Assembly (NCBI GenBank): GCA_052034255.1 | Contig: JBPOIU010000191.1 | Coordinates: 1 to 9,817, forward strand | Direction of reading: 5' to 3' | Source of the DNA: JADJEK01 sp052034255 | GTDB lineage: Bacteria; Planctomycetota; B15-G4; JADJEK01 | Length of the DNA: 9,817 bases | Part shown: piece by piece, positions 1 to 6,380 of the stretch | How the letters are laid out: the number at the start of each line of letters is the position of its first letter | How positions within the stretch are numbered: the stretch's first letter is position 1 | Notes under the pieces: model-generated | What the model was told of the DNA's origin: nothing | Database searches by the model: none | The model's input: only the letters and a program-made list of their open reading frames with translations | Position numbers and translations under genes: made by a program

Positions 1-23
1 TCTGTCACCCATGTGCCCGGTTT

Positions 24-54
24 GGACACCCGATGTGTCCCCCGTCTGTCCCCC
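24..54. repeat. Short inverted and direct TGTCC repeats at left edge
   Basis: GGACAC at 24-29 and GTGTCC at 35-40 form a perfect 6-bp inverted repeat with a 5-base spacer. The right arm runs into TGTCCCCC at 36-43, which recurs at 47-54, an 11-base period close to one helical turn. A related TGTCACCC lies at 3-10. The cluster could be the end of a mobile element that lies mostly left of the window, or an operator. No transposase is visible, so its nature is open. Confidence 0.4.
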
Positions 55-364
55 TTGCCCGCGGAGCGCCACATCCGTGGTCCGCGACTAGAGGCCGGGG
101 GAGACGTGCGGGTCGCGCCTTCGGCGCGCTGGGGTGGCGATTGAAGGACTGGGGTTCGACGGACCCTTTGGGGCACTGGGGTGGTTCGCGGTCGCCACTG
201 GCTCTGGACGGGACTCATCGCATGGATTGGAGGCTGTCGGCTTGGCATCGGGGCGATTCCCGAATGTGATCGGCGACTTGCTCCTCCGCTTCCCAGGCGT
301 TATTCAGACCCTTTGTTGACTCATTGGACTGCGTCGGCGACGACCTGGTCCATCCCCTGCCCCC

Positions 365-369
365 GAGGT
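365..369 (+). promoter_or_regulatory. Ribosome-binding site of def
   Basis: GAGGT lies six bases upstream of the ATG at 376. It supports that ATG as the def start rather than the upstream in-frame GTG at 181. Confidence 0.65.
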
Positions 370-375
370 CTCCGC

Positions 376-867
376 ATGGACGTGCTGACGTATCCGCATC
401 CCGCGCTGCTGAAGAAGACCGCGTCCGTGGACGCGGTCGACGACGCCACGCGTGCGAAGATCTCCGAGATGTTCGACTTGATGCACAAGTCGCGCGGTGT
501 CGGGCTCGCCGCACCTCAAGTCGGCTGGAGCGTTCGGCTGCTCGTGCTAAACCCCGGCGACGATCGCGCCGACGACGAAGTGCTGATCAACCCCGTGATC
601 AAGAAGAAGCGCGGTCGCGTGCTCGGCGAAGAAGGATGCCTGTCGTTTCCCGGCATCTACGTTCAGGTCGAACGCGCGAAGGAGATCGACATCGAGTTCA
701 CCGACGCCACCGGCGCGCGGCGGACCGAGACGCGCTCGGACTTCGTCGCCCGCATCATCCAGCACGAAGTGGACCACCTCGACAACATCCTGCTGCTGCA
801 CCGCATGACGCCCGCCGACCGCGTCCGCGTGAAGCGTGAGCTCGAGTCGCTGGCCGATCGCGGCTGA
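376..867 (+). CDS. def: Peptide deformylase
   Basis: Peptide deformylase removes the N-terminal formyl group from nascent proteins at the ribosome exit, before methionine aminopeptidase acts. The 163-residue product has all three family motifs: GVGLAAPQ at residues 41-48, EGCLS at 86-90 and QHEVDH at 129-134. The metal ligands are therefore Cys88, His130 and His134, with Glu131 as the catalytic acid/base. The length and the N-terminal sequence MDVLTYPHPAL fit a compact bacterial enzyme starting at ATG 376 behind a GAGGT site. The C-terminal tail is short. The next gene, ribF, begins ten bases after the stop or slightly overlaps, so the two are probably co-transcribed. The usual partner gene fmt is not next to it here. 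The identification is firm. Confidence 0.96.
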   Translation: MDVLTYPHPALLKKTASVDAVDDATRAKISEMFDLMHKSRGVGLAAPQVGWSVRLLVLNPGDDRADDEVLINPVIKKKRGRVLGEEGCLSFPGIYVQVERAKEIDIEFTDATGARRTETRSDFVARIIQHEVDHLDNILLLHRMTPADRVRVKRELESLADRG

Positions 868-877
868 TCGCGCGCCC

Positions 878-1804
878 GTGGAGATCTCCCGTCCCGCGCG
901 ACTGGACGCCGACTACGGCATCGCCCGGGGTGGAGTCGCCACGCTCGGCGTCTTCGACGGAGTCCACCTCGGCCATCAACTGATCCTGCGCCGCGTGGTC
1001 GAAGCCGCGCGCCTCGCGCGCGGGCCGGCCGTCGTGCTGACGTTCGCCGTGCATCCGGTCGTCGTCGTGAAAGGACTGCGGCCGCGGTCCATCACCTCGC
1101 TCGAACATCGCATGGCGTTGTTCGCGTCGATCGGCATCGATGCGTGCGTGGTGTTGCCGTTCGACGCGAGCGTGCGATCGTCGACGGCCGAGGAGTTCGC
1201 GCAGCGCGTGTTCGTCGACGCACTCGGGTTGCGAGGCTTGGTCCTCGGCAACGATGCCCACATCGGCCGCGACCGCCATGGCGACGCCGAGTTCCTGCGC
1301 GCGTTCTGTGCGCGACACGGCATCGAGTTCGAGACGATCGACGACTTCACGGTCGATGGGCACCGCGTGTCCAGCACCGCGATCCGCGCGGCGATCGCCG
1401 ATGGAGATCTGGCGCGCGCGGCGCTGCTGCTCGGTCGGCCCGTCACGTTGTTCGGCACGGTGGTCCGCGGCGATGGTCGTGGGCGCCAACTCGGATTCGC
1501 GACCGCGAACCTCGATCTGCATCACGAAATCCGCCCACCCGCCGGGGTCTGGGCGGTGAAAGTCCGCGTCGGCTCCATCTGGGTTCCGGCGGTGTTGAAC
1601 ATCGGGATCCGCCCCACGTTCGGCCCGGATGGCGATCTGACCGTCGAGGCCCATCTGCTCGACTTCACGGGCGACCTTTACGGTCAGACGCTCGAGGTCC
1701 GCTTGGTCGGCCGGCTGCGCGAAGAACTGCGGTTTCCGTCGCGCGATGCCCTCGTCGAACAGATCCAAAAGGACGTCGCGGCCGCCCGCCGATTGTTGGG
1801 CTGA
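878..1804 (+). CDS. ribF: Bifunctional riboflavin kinase / FAD synthetase
   Basis: RibF phosphorylates riboflavin to FMN and adenylylates FMN to FAD in the cytoplasm. Starting at GTG 878 the product has 308 residues, the usual RibF length. The N-terminal nucleotidyltransferase domain shows GVFDGVHLGH (24-33), with the HxGH nucleotide-binding motif, a GNDAHIGRDRHGD segment (124-136) at the place of the family's GxDFxFGxxxxGD, and SSTAIR (165-170). The C-terminal kinase domain shows GRPVTLFGTVVRGDGRGRQLGFATAN (186-211) and RPTFG (245-249). The family's PTAN motif reads ATAN, with the Pro replaced but Thr and Asn kept. A GTG at 836 would add 14 residues and overlap def by 32 bases. I prefer 878 because it leaves the normal ~23 residues before LGVFDGVH, but neither start has a clear ribosome-binding site, which suggests translational coupling to def. 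Confidence 0.94.
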   Translation: MEISRPARLDADYGIARGGVATLGVFDGVHLGHQLILRRVVEAARLARGPAVVLTFAVHPVVVVKGLRPRSITSLEHRMALFASIGIDACVVLPFDASVRSSTAEEFAQRVFVDALGLRGLVLGNDAHIGRDRHGDAEFLRAFCARHGIEFETIDDFTVDGHRVSSTAIRAAIADGDLARAALLLGRPVTLFGTVVRGDGRGRQLGFATANLDLHHEIRPPAGVWAVKVRVGSIWVPAVLNIGIRPTFGPDGDLTVEAHLLDFTGDLYGQTLEVRLVGRLREELRFPSRDALVEQIQKDVAAARRLLG

Positions 1805-1816
1805 CAAGGTTCGGGA

Positions 1817-1835
1817 CGAGCGCTTGCCGCGCTCG
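1817..1835 (+). terminator. Hairpin after ribF, possible weak terminator
   Basis: CGAGCGC (1817-1823) and GCGCTCG (1829-1835) form a perfect 7-bp stem with a 5-base loop, 12 bases after the ribF stop. There is no T-tract, and the hairpin overlaps the candidate -35 box of the tRNA promoter. Termination here is uncertain. Confidence 0.3.
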
Positions 1836-1852
1836 CATCCGCCGGGTACAAG
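1824..1852 (+). promoter_or_regulatory. Candidate housekeeping promoter of tRNA-Phe
   Basis: TTGCCG (1824-1829) and TACAAG (1847-1852) are separated by exactly 17 bases and each match the sigma-70 consensus at four of six positions. Transcription would start near 1859, about 15 bases before the mature tRNA 5' end. The position is right for a tRNA promoter; the call rests on consensus matching only. Confidence 0.45.
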
Positions 1853-1873
1853 TTTCGCCCTCGCATTTGCCAT

Positions 1874-1948
1874 GGGCGGGTAGCTCAGTGGTAGAGCACG
1901 CGCCTGAAAAGCGCGGTGTCGTTGGTTCAATCCCGACCCTGCCCACCA
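1874..1948 (+). tRNA. tRNA-Phe (anticodon GAA)
   Basis: The sequence folds into a complete cloverleaf of 75 bases. The acceptor stem GGGCGGG (1874-1880) pairs with CCTGCCC (1938-1944) with one G-U. The D stem is GCTC/GAGC. The anticodon stem CGCGC/GCGCG closes the loop CTGAAAA (1904-1910), with anticodon GAA at 1906-1908. The T stem GTTGG/CCGAC has loop TTCAATC. A73 is followed by an encoded CCA (1946-1948). G44-U45, U59-C60 and A73 are usual for tRNA-Phe. It reads both UUU and UUC. A candidate promoter precedes it and a strong terminator hairpin follows five bases later, so it looks like an independent unit between ribF and the exported-protein gene. Confidence 0.95.
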
Positions 1949-1953
1949 TCCAT

Positions 1954-1994
1954 CGCCCCGCGGCCGGCCACGGTCGCGGGGCGTTCTTCGTCTT
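1954..1994 (+). terminator. Intrinsic terminator of the tRNA-Phe unit
   Basis: CGCCCCGCG (1954-1962) and CGCGGGGCG (1975-1983) form a perfect 9-bp GC-rich stem with a 12-base loop. A T-rich run (TTCTTCGTCTT, 1984-1994) follows directly. It lies five bases past the tRNA CCA, where a Rho-independent terminator is expected. Confidence 0.75.
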
Positions 1995-2019
1995 GGGGCG
2001 GTAGGCTCCGGAATCGGAC

Positions 2020-2024
2020 GGAGG
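2020..2024 (+). promoter_or_regulatory. Ribosome-binding site of the gingipain-like gene
   Basis: GGAGG lies seven bases upstream of the ATG at 2032. This strong site fixes the start, even though it gives an unusually long arginine-rich N-terminus before the signal-peptide core. Confidence 0.75.
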
Positions 2025-2031
2025 ACGCGCG

Positions 2032-3627
2032 ATGCGAACGCCGCAGAGTGATCTGGCGCCCAAATCGGACCCGCCGGTGCGCCTGAGGCGGCACTCACCG
2101 GCAAGACGTCGCCGGGCAGCGAGCGCTTGGCGCTGCCTGTGGCTCAGCGGCATGGCATTGCTCTGGGTCGCACGGTGCGCTTCTGCCGCGTCGGCAGAAG
2201 GCGTGGATCTGGTCATCGTCGATTCCGAGTCCGACGCGGAGTTCGGCGCAGCCGGCACACTCTTCGCCGACGGGCACTCGGCGACGCGAATCGTCGTGGA
2301 TTTGGCCGACGGCGGTGCGCTGGAGGCCGCGCTGCGCGAGCACGCTCCCCACGACGTCGTGTTCGTCGTCGCACCGCAACGCCTGGACCTCGACCTGACC
2401 CACCGCGTGCTCGAGTCGTCGACGCGCATGGACGCCGATCCGTTCCCCGACTTCCGGCATGGCTTCGTGACCGGGCTCGACGGCGCGGCTGCCCGCCGCT
2501 TCGTGCAGGCGTCGCTGGCCGCGCGCAGCGCGACGCGTGGGCGTCGGCTCGGAGTGCTCGCGGTCGGTGAGGCCGGAACCGGCACGCCACCCGCGCTCGG
2601 CGCCGAGCTCGCGCACGCGTGCGATCTGTCGTTGACGTTCCGCGGACTCCCCGGCTCCACGGCCGCGGAACGCCGCCGCCGCGAGGCGTTGGAGCAACTC
2701 GCGCCGTCCGACCTGCTGTTGTTGTTCTCGCACGGCGAACCCGATCGCATGCTCGGCGCGTTTCGCGGCGCCGAACTGCGATCTTGGGCACTCGATCTCG
2801 AAGGCCGCGTGGTCGTGAACTGCGCGTGCTTCAACGGTTCGCCGAGCGCTGGCCTAGTGGCGACGGACCACGGGATCGAGTTCGCGCGCCGCCCTTACGA
2901 CTCCTCCGTGGCCCTCGCACTGCTCGATACCGGTGTGGCCGCCTACGTCGCCGGCATGGATGCGTGGCATGGCCCGCTCGCGGTGCGCGTCACGCTCGAA
3001 CTCGCGGACGGCGGCGCGACCCTCGGCGACGCGACGCGCGCTCCGGTCGATCGATTGGTCCTGACGCAACTCGACCGACCGTTGCGGTTCCCCGCACAGG
3101 ACGACATCGCGGCGCGCTTCGGCACCGATGCCGTCGCGATCGCCCGCGGCAATGCAGCGGGAAGCGTGCTGTTCGGCGACCCGTCGTTCGCTCCGTTCTC
3201 CGCGGGTGCGCCGCGGTCGTACACCGCGACGCTTCGCGGCGAACCATCCCACCGCAGCGTGCGCATCGCATTGGCTCCGCTCGCCGGCGCGACGGCCGGC
3301 TACGAGTCGATGCTGCTGCTCCCGCGCCTGCTCGGGTACTTCGAACCGCTGCAGACTCCGCTGACGACGATCCCTCTCGAGCTCTATCGCGTCGTCGATT
3401 GGCCGCCGGACGAACCTCGACCGGGCGCATGGCGCGTCGTCGCCGCGACGAGCGGCGAGCACGAACTCGCGTGCGGCACCGTGTTCACGGCCTACGAGGA
3501 GACGCCGCGCGGACCGCGCCTGCACGTCGTCGTGCCGCTCGCGCCACGCGCGGGGATCGAGGGGATGGCGGTGCGTTCATGGCTCGCTCGCGACGGCGCC
3601 GACGTCACGTTGGCGCCCGTTCCGTGA
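2032..3627 (+). CDS. Exported gingipain-like (clan CD / C25-type) putative cysteine peptidase
   Basis: This 531-residue protein has a long basic N-terminus (about 34 residues, many Arg), then a hydrophobic core (residues 36-48) and an ASAASA site near 50-55, so it is probably exported by a signal peptide. The body looks like a caspase/gingipain fold. A hydrophobic strand ends in LLLLFSHGEPD (228-238) with His234-Gly235. A second strand ends in VVNCACFNG (261-269) with Ala265-Cys266, 32 residues later, close to the VACVNG segment and spacing I recall for gingipains. Downstream come AYVAGMDAW (304-312), a G-x-TLGDA helix (328-334) and LFGDPSF (380-386), the GDP motif common near the end of C25 and CHAT domains. 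The last ~140 residues may be a beta-rich accessory domain. No lipobox, clear propeptide or sorting tail is seen. Substrate and activity are unknown; a non-proteolytic CHAT relative is possible. Codon use matches its neighbours. Confidence 0.6.
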   Translation: MRTPQSDLAPKSDPPVRLRRHSPARRRRAASAWRCLWLSGMALLWVARCASAASAEGVDLVIVDSESDAEFGAAGTLFADGHSATRIVVDLADGGALEAALREHAPHDVVFVVAPQRLDLDLTHRVLESSTRMDADPFPDFRHGFVTGLDGAAARRFVQASLAARSATRGRRLGVLAVGEAGTGTPPALGAELAHACDLSLTFRGLPGSTAAERRRREALEQLAPSDLLLLFSHGEPDRMLGAFRGAELRSWALDLEGRVVVNCACFNGSPSAGLVATDHGIEFARRPYDSSVALALLDTGVAAYVAGMDAWHGPLAVRVTLELADGGATLGDATRAPVDRLVLTQLDRPLRFPAQDDIAARFGTDAVAIARGNAAGSVLFGDPSFAPFSAGAPRSYTATLRGEPSHRSVRIALAPLAGATAGYESMLLLPRLLGYFEPLQTPLTTIPLELYRVVDWPPDEPRPGAWRVVAATSGEHELACGTVFTAYEETPRGPRLHVVVPLAPRAGIEGMAVRSWLARDGADVTLAPVP

Positions 3628-3649
3628 CGCCGGCGCGCGCGCGTCACGG
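3622..3649. terminator. Shared hairpin at convergent gene ends
   Basis: CCGTGACGC (3622-3630) and GCGTCACGG (3641-3649) form a perfect 9-bp stem with a 10-base GC loop. The plus-strand stop TGA (3625-3627) lies in the left arm and the minus-strand stop (TCA on the plus strand, 3644-3646) in the right arm. It is symmetric, so it could act as a bidirectional transcript end or 3'-stabilising structure. Neither side has a T-tract, so Rho-independent termination is not assured. Confidence 0.5.
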
Positions 3650-4723
3650 CGGCTCGAGTTCGAGCAGTCGATAGAGCTCACGCAGCGCGATCGGTGTCGC
3701 CGAACCGGGGTTGTAGAACAGCAACGCCGCGCGCTCGCGCCGCTGCGCCGAGCGCCTCGACGGATCGCTCAGAGCTCGCTCCACCGCCGGCACCACCGCA
3801 TCCGCGGCCCGCACGACGTCGCCGGCTTCGCGCATCCATTCGAAGGAGGCCTCGTCGGCGTCGCCGAAGCGCCGCTGCGCCGACGATCGAAGCTTCGCCT
3901 CGTGCTGCGGTGTCTCGAGGTAGAGCACGGGCGCATCGCGCAGCAGGAACTCGTTGGCGACGCTCGACAGGTCGGACAACAGGACGTCGGCGGCGAGCAG
4001 CACCGGCACGACGTCGTGCTCACGCACCACGCGCACGCGGCCGCCGCGATGACGCGCCTCGATCTCCGCCGCGTAGTCCCGCGTCAGTTCCGCACGGAAG
4101 CGTCGATCGGACCGATCGTGCAACTTGACCAACACGTTGATCGGCAGCGCACGCAGCGCGTCGAGCGCATCGAGACCGAACCCTTCGAGCGACGAGCCTG
4201 CACTGCCGGAACGCGTCGGCGCGTACGCCACGGTCGGCAACGCCGGATCGAGCCCGAGCTCCGCCACCAATTCCTTGCCCGTCGCACGCGAGCCGAGCAA
4301 CGCGTCGGTCTTCGGCATGCCGACGCGCAGCACGCGCGGATCGTCCTCGGCGGCGATGCCGGCTCTCACGAGTTTTCGCCGGTGGTACTCGCCGATCACC
4401 ATCCAGCGCTGGAACGCGGCCAAATCGTCCGACACCGCGTAGTTCTTGAACGACACGCCGTGGAACATCTGCACGCGCAGGCGCGCGCGTCCGCGCCGGT
4501 AGTGGAAGCCGGGACACAGCGCGAGATCGGCCTTGATCCAGCGCGTGAACGCGCGGTGGACGTGGCGCACGGGACGGCCAAGACATCGCTCCGCGAGCTC
4601 GCCGCCGCCATGACGCGCGCTGATCACGAGTTCGATGCGTGGATCGTCGGCCAAGCGCGCCCACAGCGGCGCGACGACCGCGTAGGACAACGGCGTCGAG
4701 GCCGGCAGCAGGATGGTCTTCAC
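3644..4723 (-). CDS. CDP-glycerol glycerophosphotransferase family protein (TagB/TagF-like)
   Basis: The 359-residue product resembles the GT-B-fold glycerophosphotransferase family that transfers polyol-phosphate units onto cell-surface polymers such as teichoic acids and capsules. Matching segments in order are MFHGVSFKN (86-94; the family's WHGTPLK position), VGMPKTD (134-140), YAPTRSGS (167-174), LVKLHDRSD (198-206), the core ADVLLSDLSSVANEFLLRD (245-263), and FYNPGSATPIALRELYRLL (336-354) at the end. There is no signal peptide; such enzymes act at the cytoplasmic membrane face. I choose GTG 4723 because KTILLPAS starts the first beta-strand. A TTG at 4753 would add ten unlikely residues and lacks a ribosome-binding site. 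Its 3' end meets the gingipain-like gene with a 16-base gap, and its 5' end faces the response-regulator gene. Donor and acceptor cannot be read from sequence; a surface glycan role is inference. Confidence 0.75.
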   Translation of the reverse strand: MKTILLPASTPLSYAVVAPLWARLADDPRIELVISARHGGGELAERCLGRPVRHVHRAFTRWIKADLALCPGFHYRRGRARLRVQMFHGVSFKNYAVSDDLAAFQRWMVIGEYHRRKLVRAGIAAEDDPRVLRVGMPKTDALLGSRATGKELVAELGLDPALPTVAYAPTRSGSAGSSLEGFGLDALDALRALPINVLVKLHDRSDRRFRAELTRDYAAEIEARHRGGRVRVVREHDVVPVLLAADVLLSDLSSVANEFLLRDAPVLYLETPQHEAKLRSSAQRRFGDADEASFEWMREAGDVVRAADAVVPAVERALSDPSRRSAQRRERAALLFYNPGSATPIALRELYRLLELEPP

Positions 4724-4926
4724 GCAGCAGCGTCCCGAAGTCGCATCGCGCAAAGACTACTCGTCGACACGGGAACGACGATGTGGCAGCATTGAAACAC
4801 GAGTGAATCGAGTCGTTCGCACTTGTGTCACCCTGAAACACCGACGCTAGAGTTCGGGCGCGTCGATGGCCCCGCATGACGTCGACTTTCGCTTGCGAAT
4901 CGCACATCGAGTTCAGCTCGTCGAGT

Positions 4927-5030
4927 GAAGCCTGCGCCAGCATCCGGCGGGATGAGGCTTCCAGGATCGATGCCGACGCCCGCATTCCGGGACGGCGTCG
5001 GAATCTGTGCGTCGGGTCGCGCCGACGTAC
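4927..5030 (+). promoter_or_regulatory. Three consecutive hairpins in the leader of the response-regulator gene
   Basis: Hairpin 1 pairs GAAGCCT (4927-4933) with AGGCTTC (4955-4961) around an inner CGCC/GGCG stem (4935-4938 with 4946-4949). Hairpin 2 pairs ATTCCG (4984-4989) with CGGAAT (4999-5004). Hairpin 3 pairs 5007-5015 with 5022-5030, nine pairs with one G-U and a six-base loop. The ribosome-binding site starts 15 bases later. Such spacing fits a structured 5' leader that could influence translation, but I recognise no riboswitch class, and GC-rich DNA forms hairpins easily by chance. Confidence 0.35.
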
Positions 5031-5044
5031 TCGGTCATCGAAAT

Positions 5045-5051
5045 AAGGGGG
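5045..5051 (+). promoter_or_regulatory. Ribosome-binding site for the TTG start of the regulator
   Basis: AAGGGGG lies five bases upstream of TTG 5057. It decides the start, since the next in-frame candidate, GTG 5069, would cut into the first receiver strand (VLVVDD). Confidence 0.6.
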
Positions 5052-5056
5052 TCTCG

Positions 5057-6367
5057 TTGACTCTCAATGTGCTCGTCGTGGACGACATGGCGACCGTCCG
5101 TGACACCGTCATTCGCATGCTGCGCAAATCCGGAATGCGGGCTACTCCAGCCGTGTCCGGCACCGAAGCGTTGAACGAGCTGAACCAGCGCTCGTTCGAC
5201 ATCGCGCTCGTCGACCTGAAGATGGGCTCGATGGACGGACTCGAGTTGCTGCGTCGCATCCGCGCGCGGTGGCCGAAGATCGGCGTGGTCGTGATGTCCG
5301 CGTACGCGACCGTCGGTGTCGCGGTCGAAGCGATGCGCAACGGGGCGGCGCATGTGCTCGAGAAGCCGTTCACGATGGAAGCTCTACTGGACGCGATCCA
5401 ACTCGCGTCGCATTCGAGCTCGCCAGCCGATGGCGCTCCGTCCGGCTCACCGTTCGAGGACTTGGTCGGTCACAGCCGCGAGTTCCTCGACGCCGTCGAT
5501 CTCGCGCGGCGCGCGGCGGAGAACGACAAGCCACTGTTGATCGTCGGCGAACCGGGTACCGGCAAAGAAGCGTTCGCCCGCGCGATCCACGGCGGCAGCA
5601 CGCGACGCTCGGGGCCATTCGTGGTCCAACGCTGCGCCGGCGGCTCGCCCGGAACGATCGCCGAGTTGTTCGGTGTCACCGGCGGCTCGCTCGGGCGCAT
5701 CGCCGATGCGGACCGCGGCACGCTCTTCATCGACGAGATCGGCGATCTGCCGGCCGAAGGACAGGCGCGGCTGCTGCGCTACCTGGCCGACGGCGAGATC
5801 GTGCGCGAAGCGGGCCTGCCGACGTCGCGCGCGGACGTCCGCGTCATCGCGGCGACGTCGAAGGACCTCGATGCCGAGGTGAAAGCCGGGCGCTTCCGCA
5901 ACGACCTGTTGCTGCGGCAGCGGACCCTACAACTCCGGCTGCAGCCGCTGCGCGAGCGCAAGGCCGACCTGCAAAAGTTGCTCGCGCACTACGCGAAGAA
6001 GAACCGCCCGCGCGGTGGCAGTGCGCCGCGCTTTTCGCGAGATGCCGTGCGCATGCTGATGTCGCACGACTTCCCCGGCAACCTGCGCGAACTCGAGAAC
6101 CTCGTCGAACAAGCCTCGAGCATGTGCGTCGGCGCCGAGATCGGCCCCGAGGTCCTCGAGCGACTCGGTCTGCGCGGCGTCGACGAGCCGATCGAAGCCG
6201 ACGGCGGCGCGATCAAGAACCGCATCGAAGGCGAAGAGCGCCGCGCGGTCGAAGAGGCCGTCCAGCGCAATCCGCGCAACCTGGCGCGAGCCGCGTCGGA
6301 GCTCGGCATCTCCCGCACCACGCTGTGGCGCAAGATGAAGAAGTACGGCCTGCTCGAAGGAGCGTGA
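5057..6367 (+). CDS. NtrC-family response regulator (REC-AAA+-Fis) lacking the GAFTGA loop
   Basis: From TTG 5057 the product has 436 residues and begins MTLNVLVVDD, a typical receiver start. The receiver domain (about 1-118) has the acidic pair Asp9/Asp10, phospho-acceptor Asp53, Ser81 and Lys103. The AAA+ domain (about 133-370) has Walker A GEPGTGKE (164-171), ELFG (203-206), Walker B TLFIDE (222-227), an arginine-finger region GRFRNDLLLRQ and FPGNLRELEN near its end. A Fis-type helix-turn-helix closes the protein (ARAASELGISRTTLWRKMKK). Between ELFG and GTLF only 14 residues remain (207-220, VTGGSLGRIADADR). Sigma-54 activators have about 22, including GAFTGA, the loop that contacts sigma-54. 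The reading frame is intact, so this is not simple decay. By family knowledge such proteins (for example TyrR and Rhodobacter NtrC) work with other sigma factors or as repressors. No histidine kinase is adjacent, so partner and targets are unknown. Confidence 0.9.
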   Translation: MTLNVLVVDDMATVRDTVIRMLRKSGMRATPAVSGTEALNELNQRSFDIALVDLKMGSMDGLELLRRIRARWPKIGVVVMSAYATVGVAVEAMRNGAAHVLEKPFTMEALLDAIQLASHSSSPADGAPSGSPFEDLVGHSREFLDAVDLARRAAENDKPLLIVGEPGTGKEAFARAIHGGSTRRSGPFVVQRCAGGSPGTIAELFGVTGGSLGRIADADRGTLFIDEIGDLPAEGQARLLRYLADGEIVREAGLPTSRADVRVIAATSKDLDAEVKAGRFRNDLLLRQRTLQLRLQPLRERKADLQKLLAHYAKKNRPRGGSAPRFSRDAVRMLMSHDFPGNLRELENLVEQASSMCVGAEIGPEVLERLGLRGVDEPIEADGGAIKNRIEGEERRAVEEAVQRNPRNLARAASELGISRTTLWRKMKKYGLLEGA

Positions 6368-6380
6368 GCGCGGAGCTCGT

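Larger units (their letters stand above)
1..375. other. Non-coding region upstream of def
   Basis: I see no convincing gene here. Short open frames exist on both strands, but none has a recognisable motif, a good ribosome-binding site or protein-like composition. The frame that runs open from 181 into def encodes a low-complexity Trp/Arg/Pro-rich stretch that no deformylase needs. The first 54 bases contain repeated TGTCC-type blocks, listed separately. Three copies of CTGGGGT start at 129, 149 and 176. A TTGACT hexamer at 316-321 could be a -35 box for def, but no good -10 box lies 16-18 bases downstream, so I do not call a promoter. Confidence 0.6.
4724..5056. other. Divergent intergenic region with repeats and structured leader
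   Basis: I see no gene in this 333-bp stretch between two divergent start codons. It should hold promoters for both. TGAAACAC occurs twice, at 4793-4800 and 4834-4841, 41 bases apart. TTCGCTTGCGAA (4888-4899) is a 12-base dyad. A weak plus-strand promoter could be TTGTGT (4823-4828) with TAGAGT (4848-4853), but its 19-base spacer is long. The downstream third, 4927-5030, folds into three hairpins before the ribosome-binding site and is listed separately. A reading frame stays open from GTG 4925 into the regulator, but its peptide is not like a receiver domain. Confidence 0.55.

Noticed and set aside
131..181. Four GGGG runs as a possible G-quadruplex
   Set aside because: The loops between the first three runs are about 15 bases or more, too long for a canonical stable quadruplex.
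181..375. N-terminal extension of def to the GTG at 181
   Set aside because: The extra 65 residues are not deformylase-like, and ATG 376 has a good ribosome-binding site and the standard N-terminus.
1874..1948. tRNA-Phe as an integration site for a mobile island
   Set aside because: No repeat of the tRNA 3' end, no integrase and no composition change were seen downstream.
755..2104. Long minus-strand open frame (449 codons) opposite def end, ribF and the tRNA
   Set aside because: It is Arg/Ala/Asp-rich, has no motif, runs antisense through a clear tRNA and ribF, and is expected from GC-biased third positions.
3902..4795. Plus-strand open frame (297 codons) opposite the glycerophosphotransferase gene
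   Set aside because: The His/Arg/Gln-rich product has no recognisable motif, while the minus strand encodes an ordered family protein.
4925..5056. N-terminal extension of the response regulator to GTG 4925
   Set aside because: The extension is unlike receiver N-termini, and TTG 5057 has a purine-rich ribosome-binding site five bases upstream.
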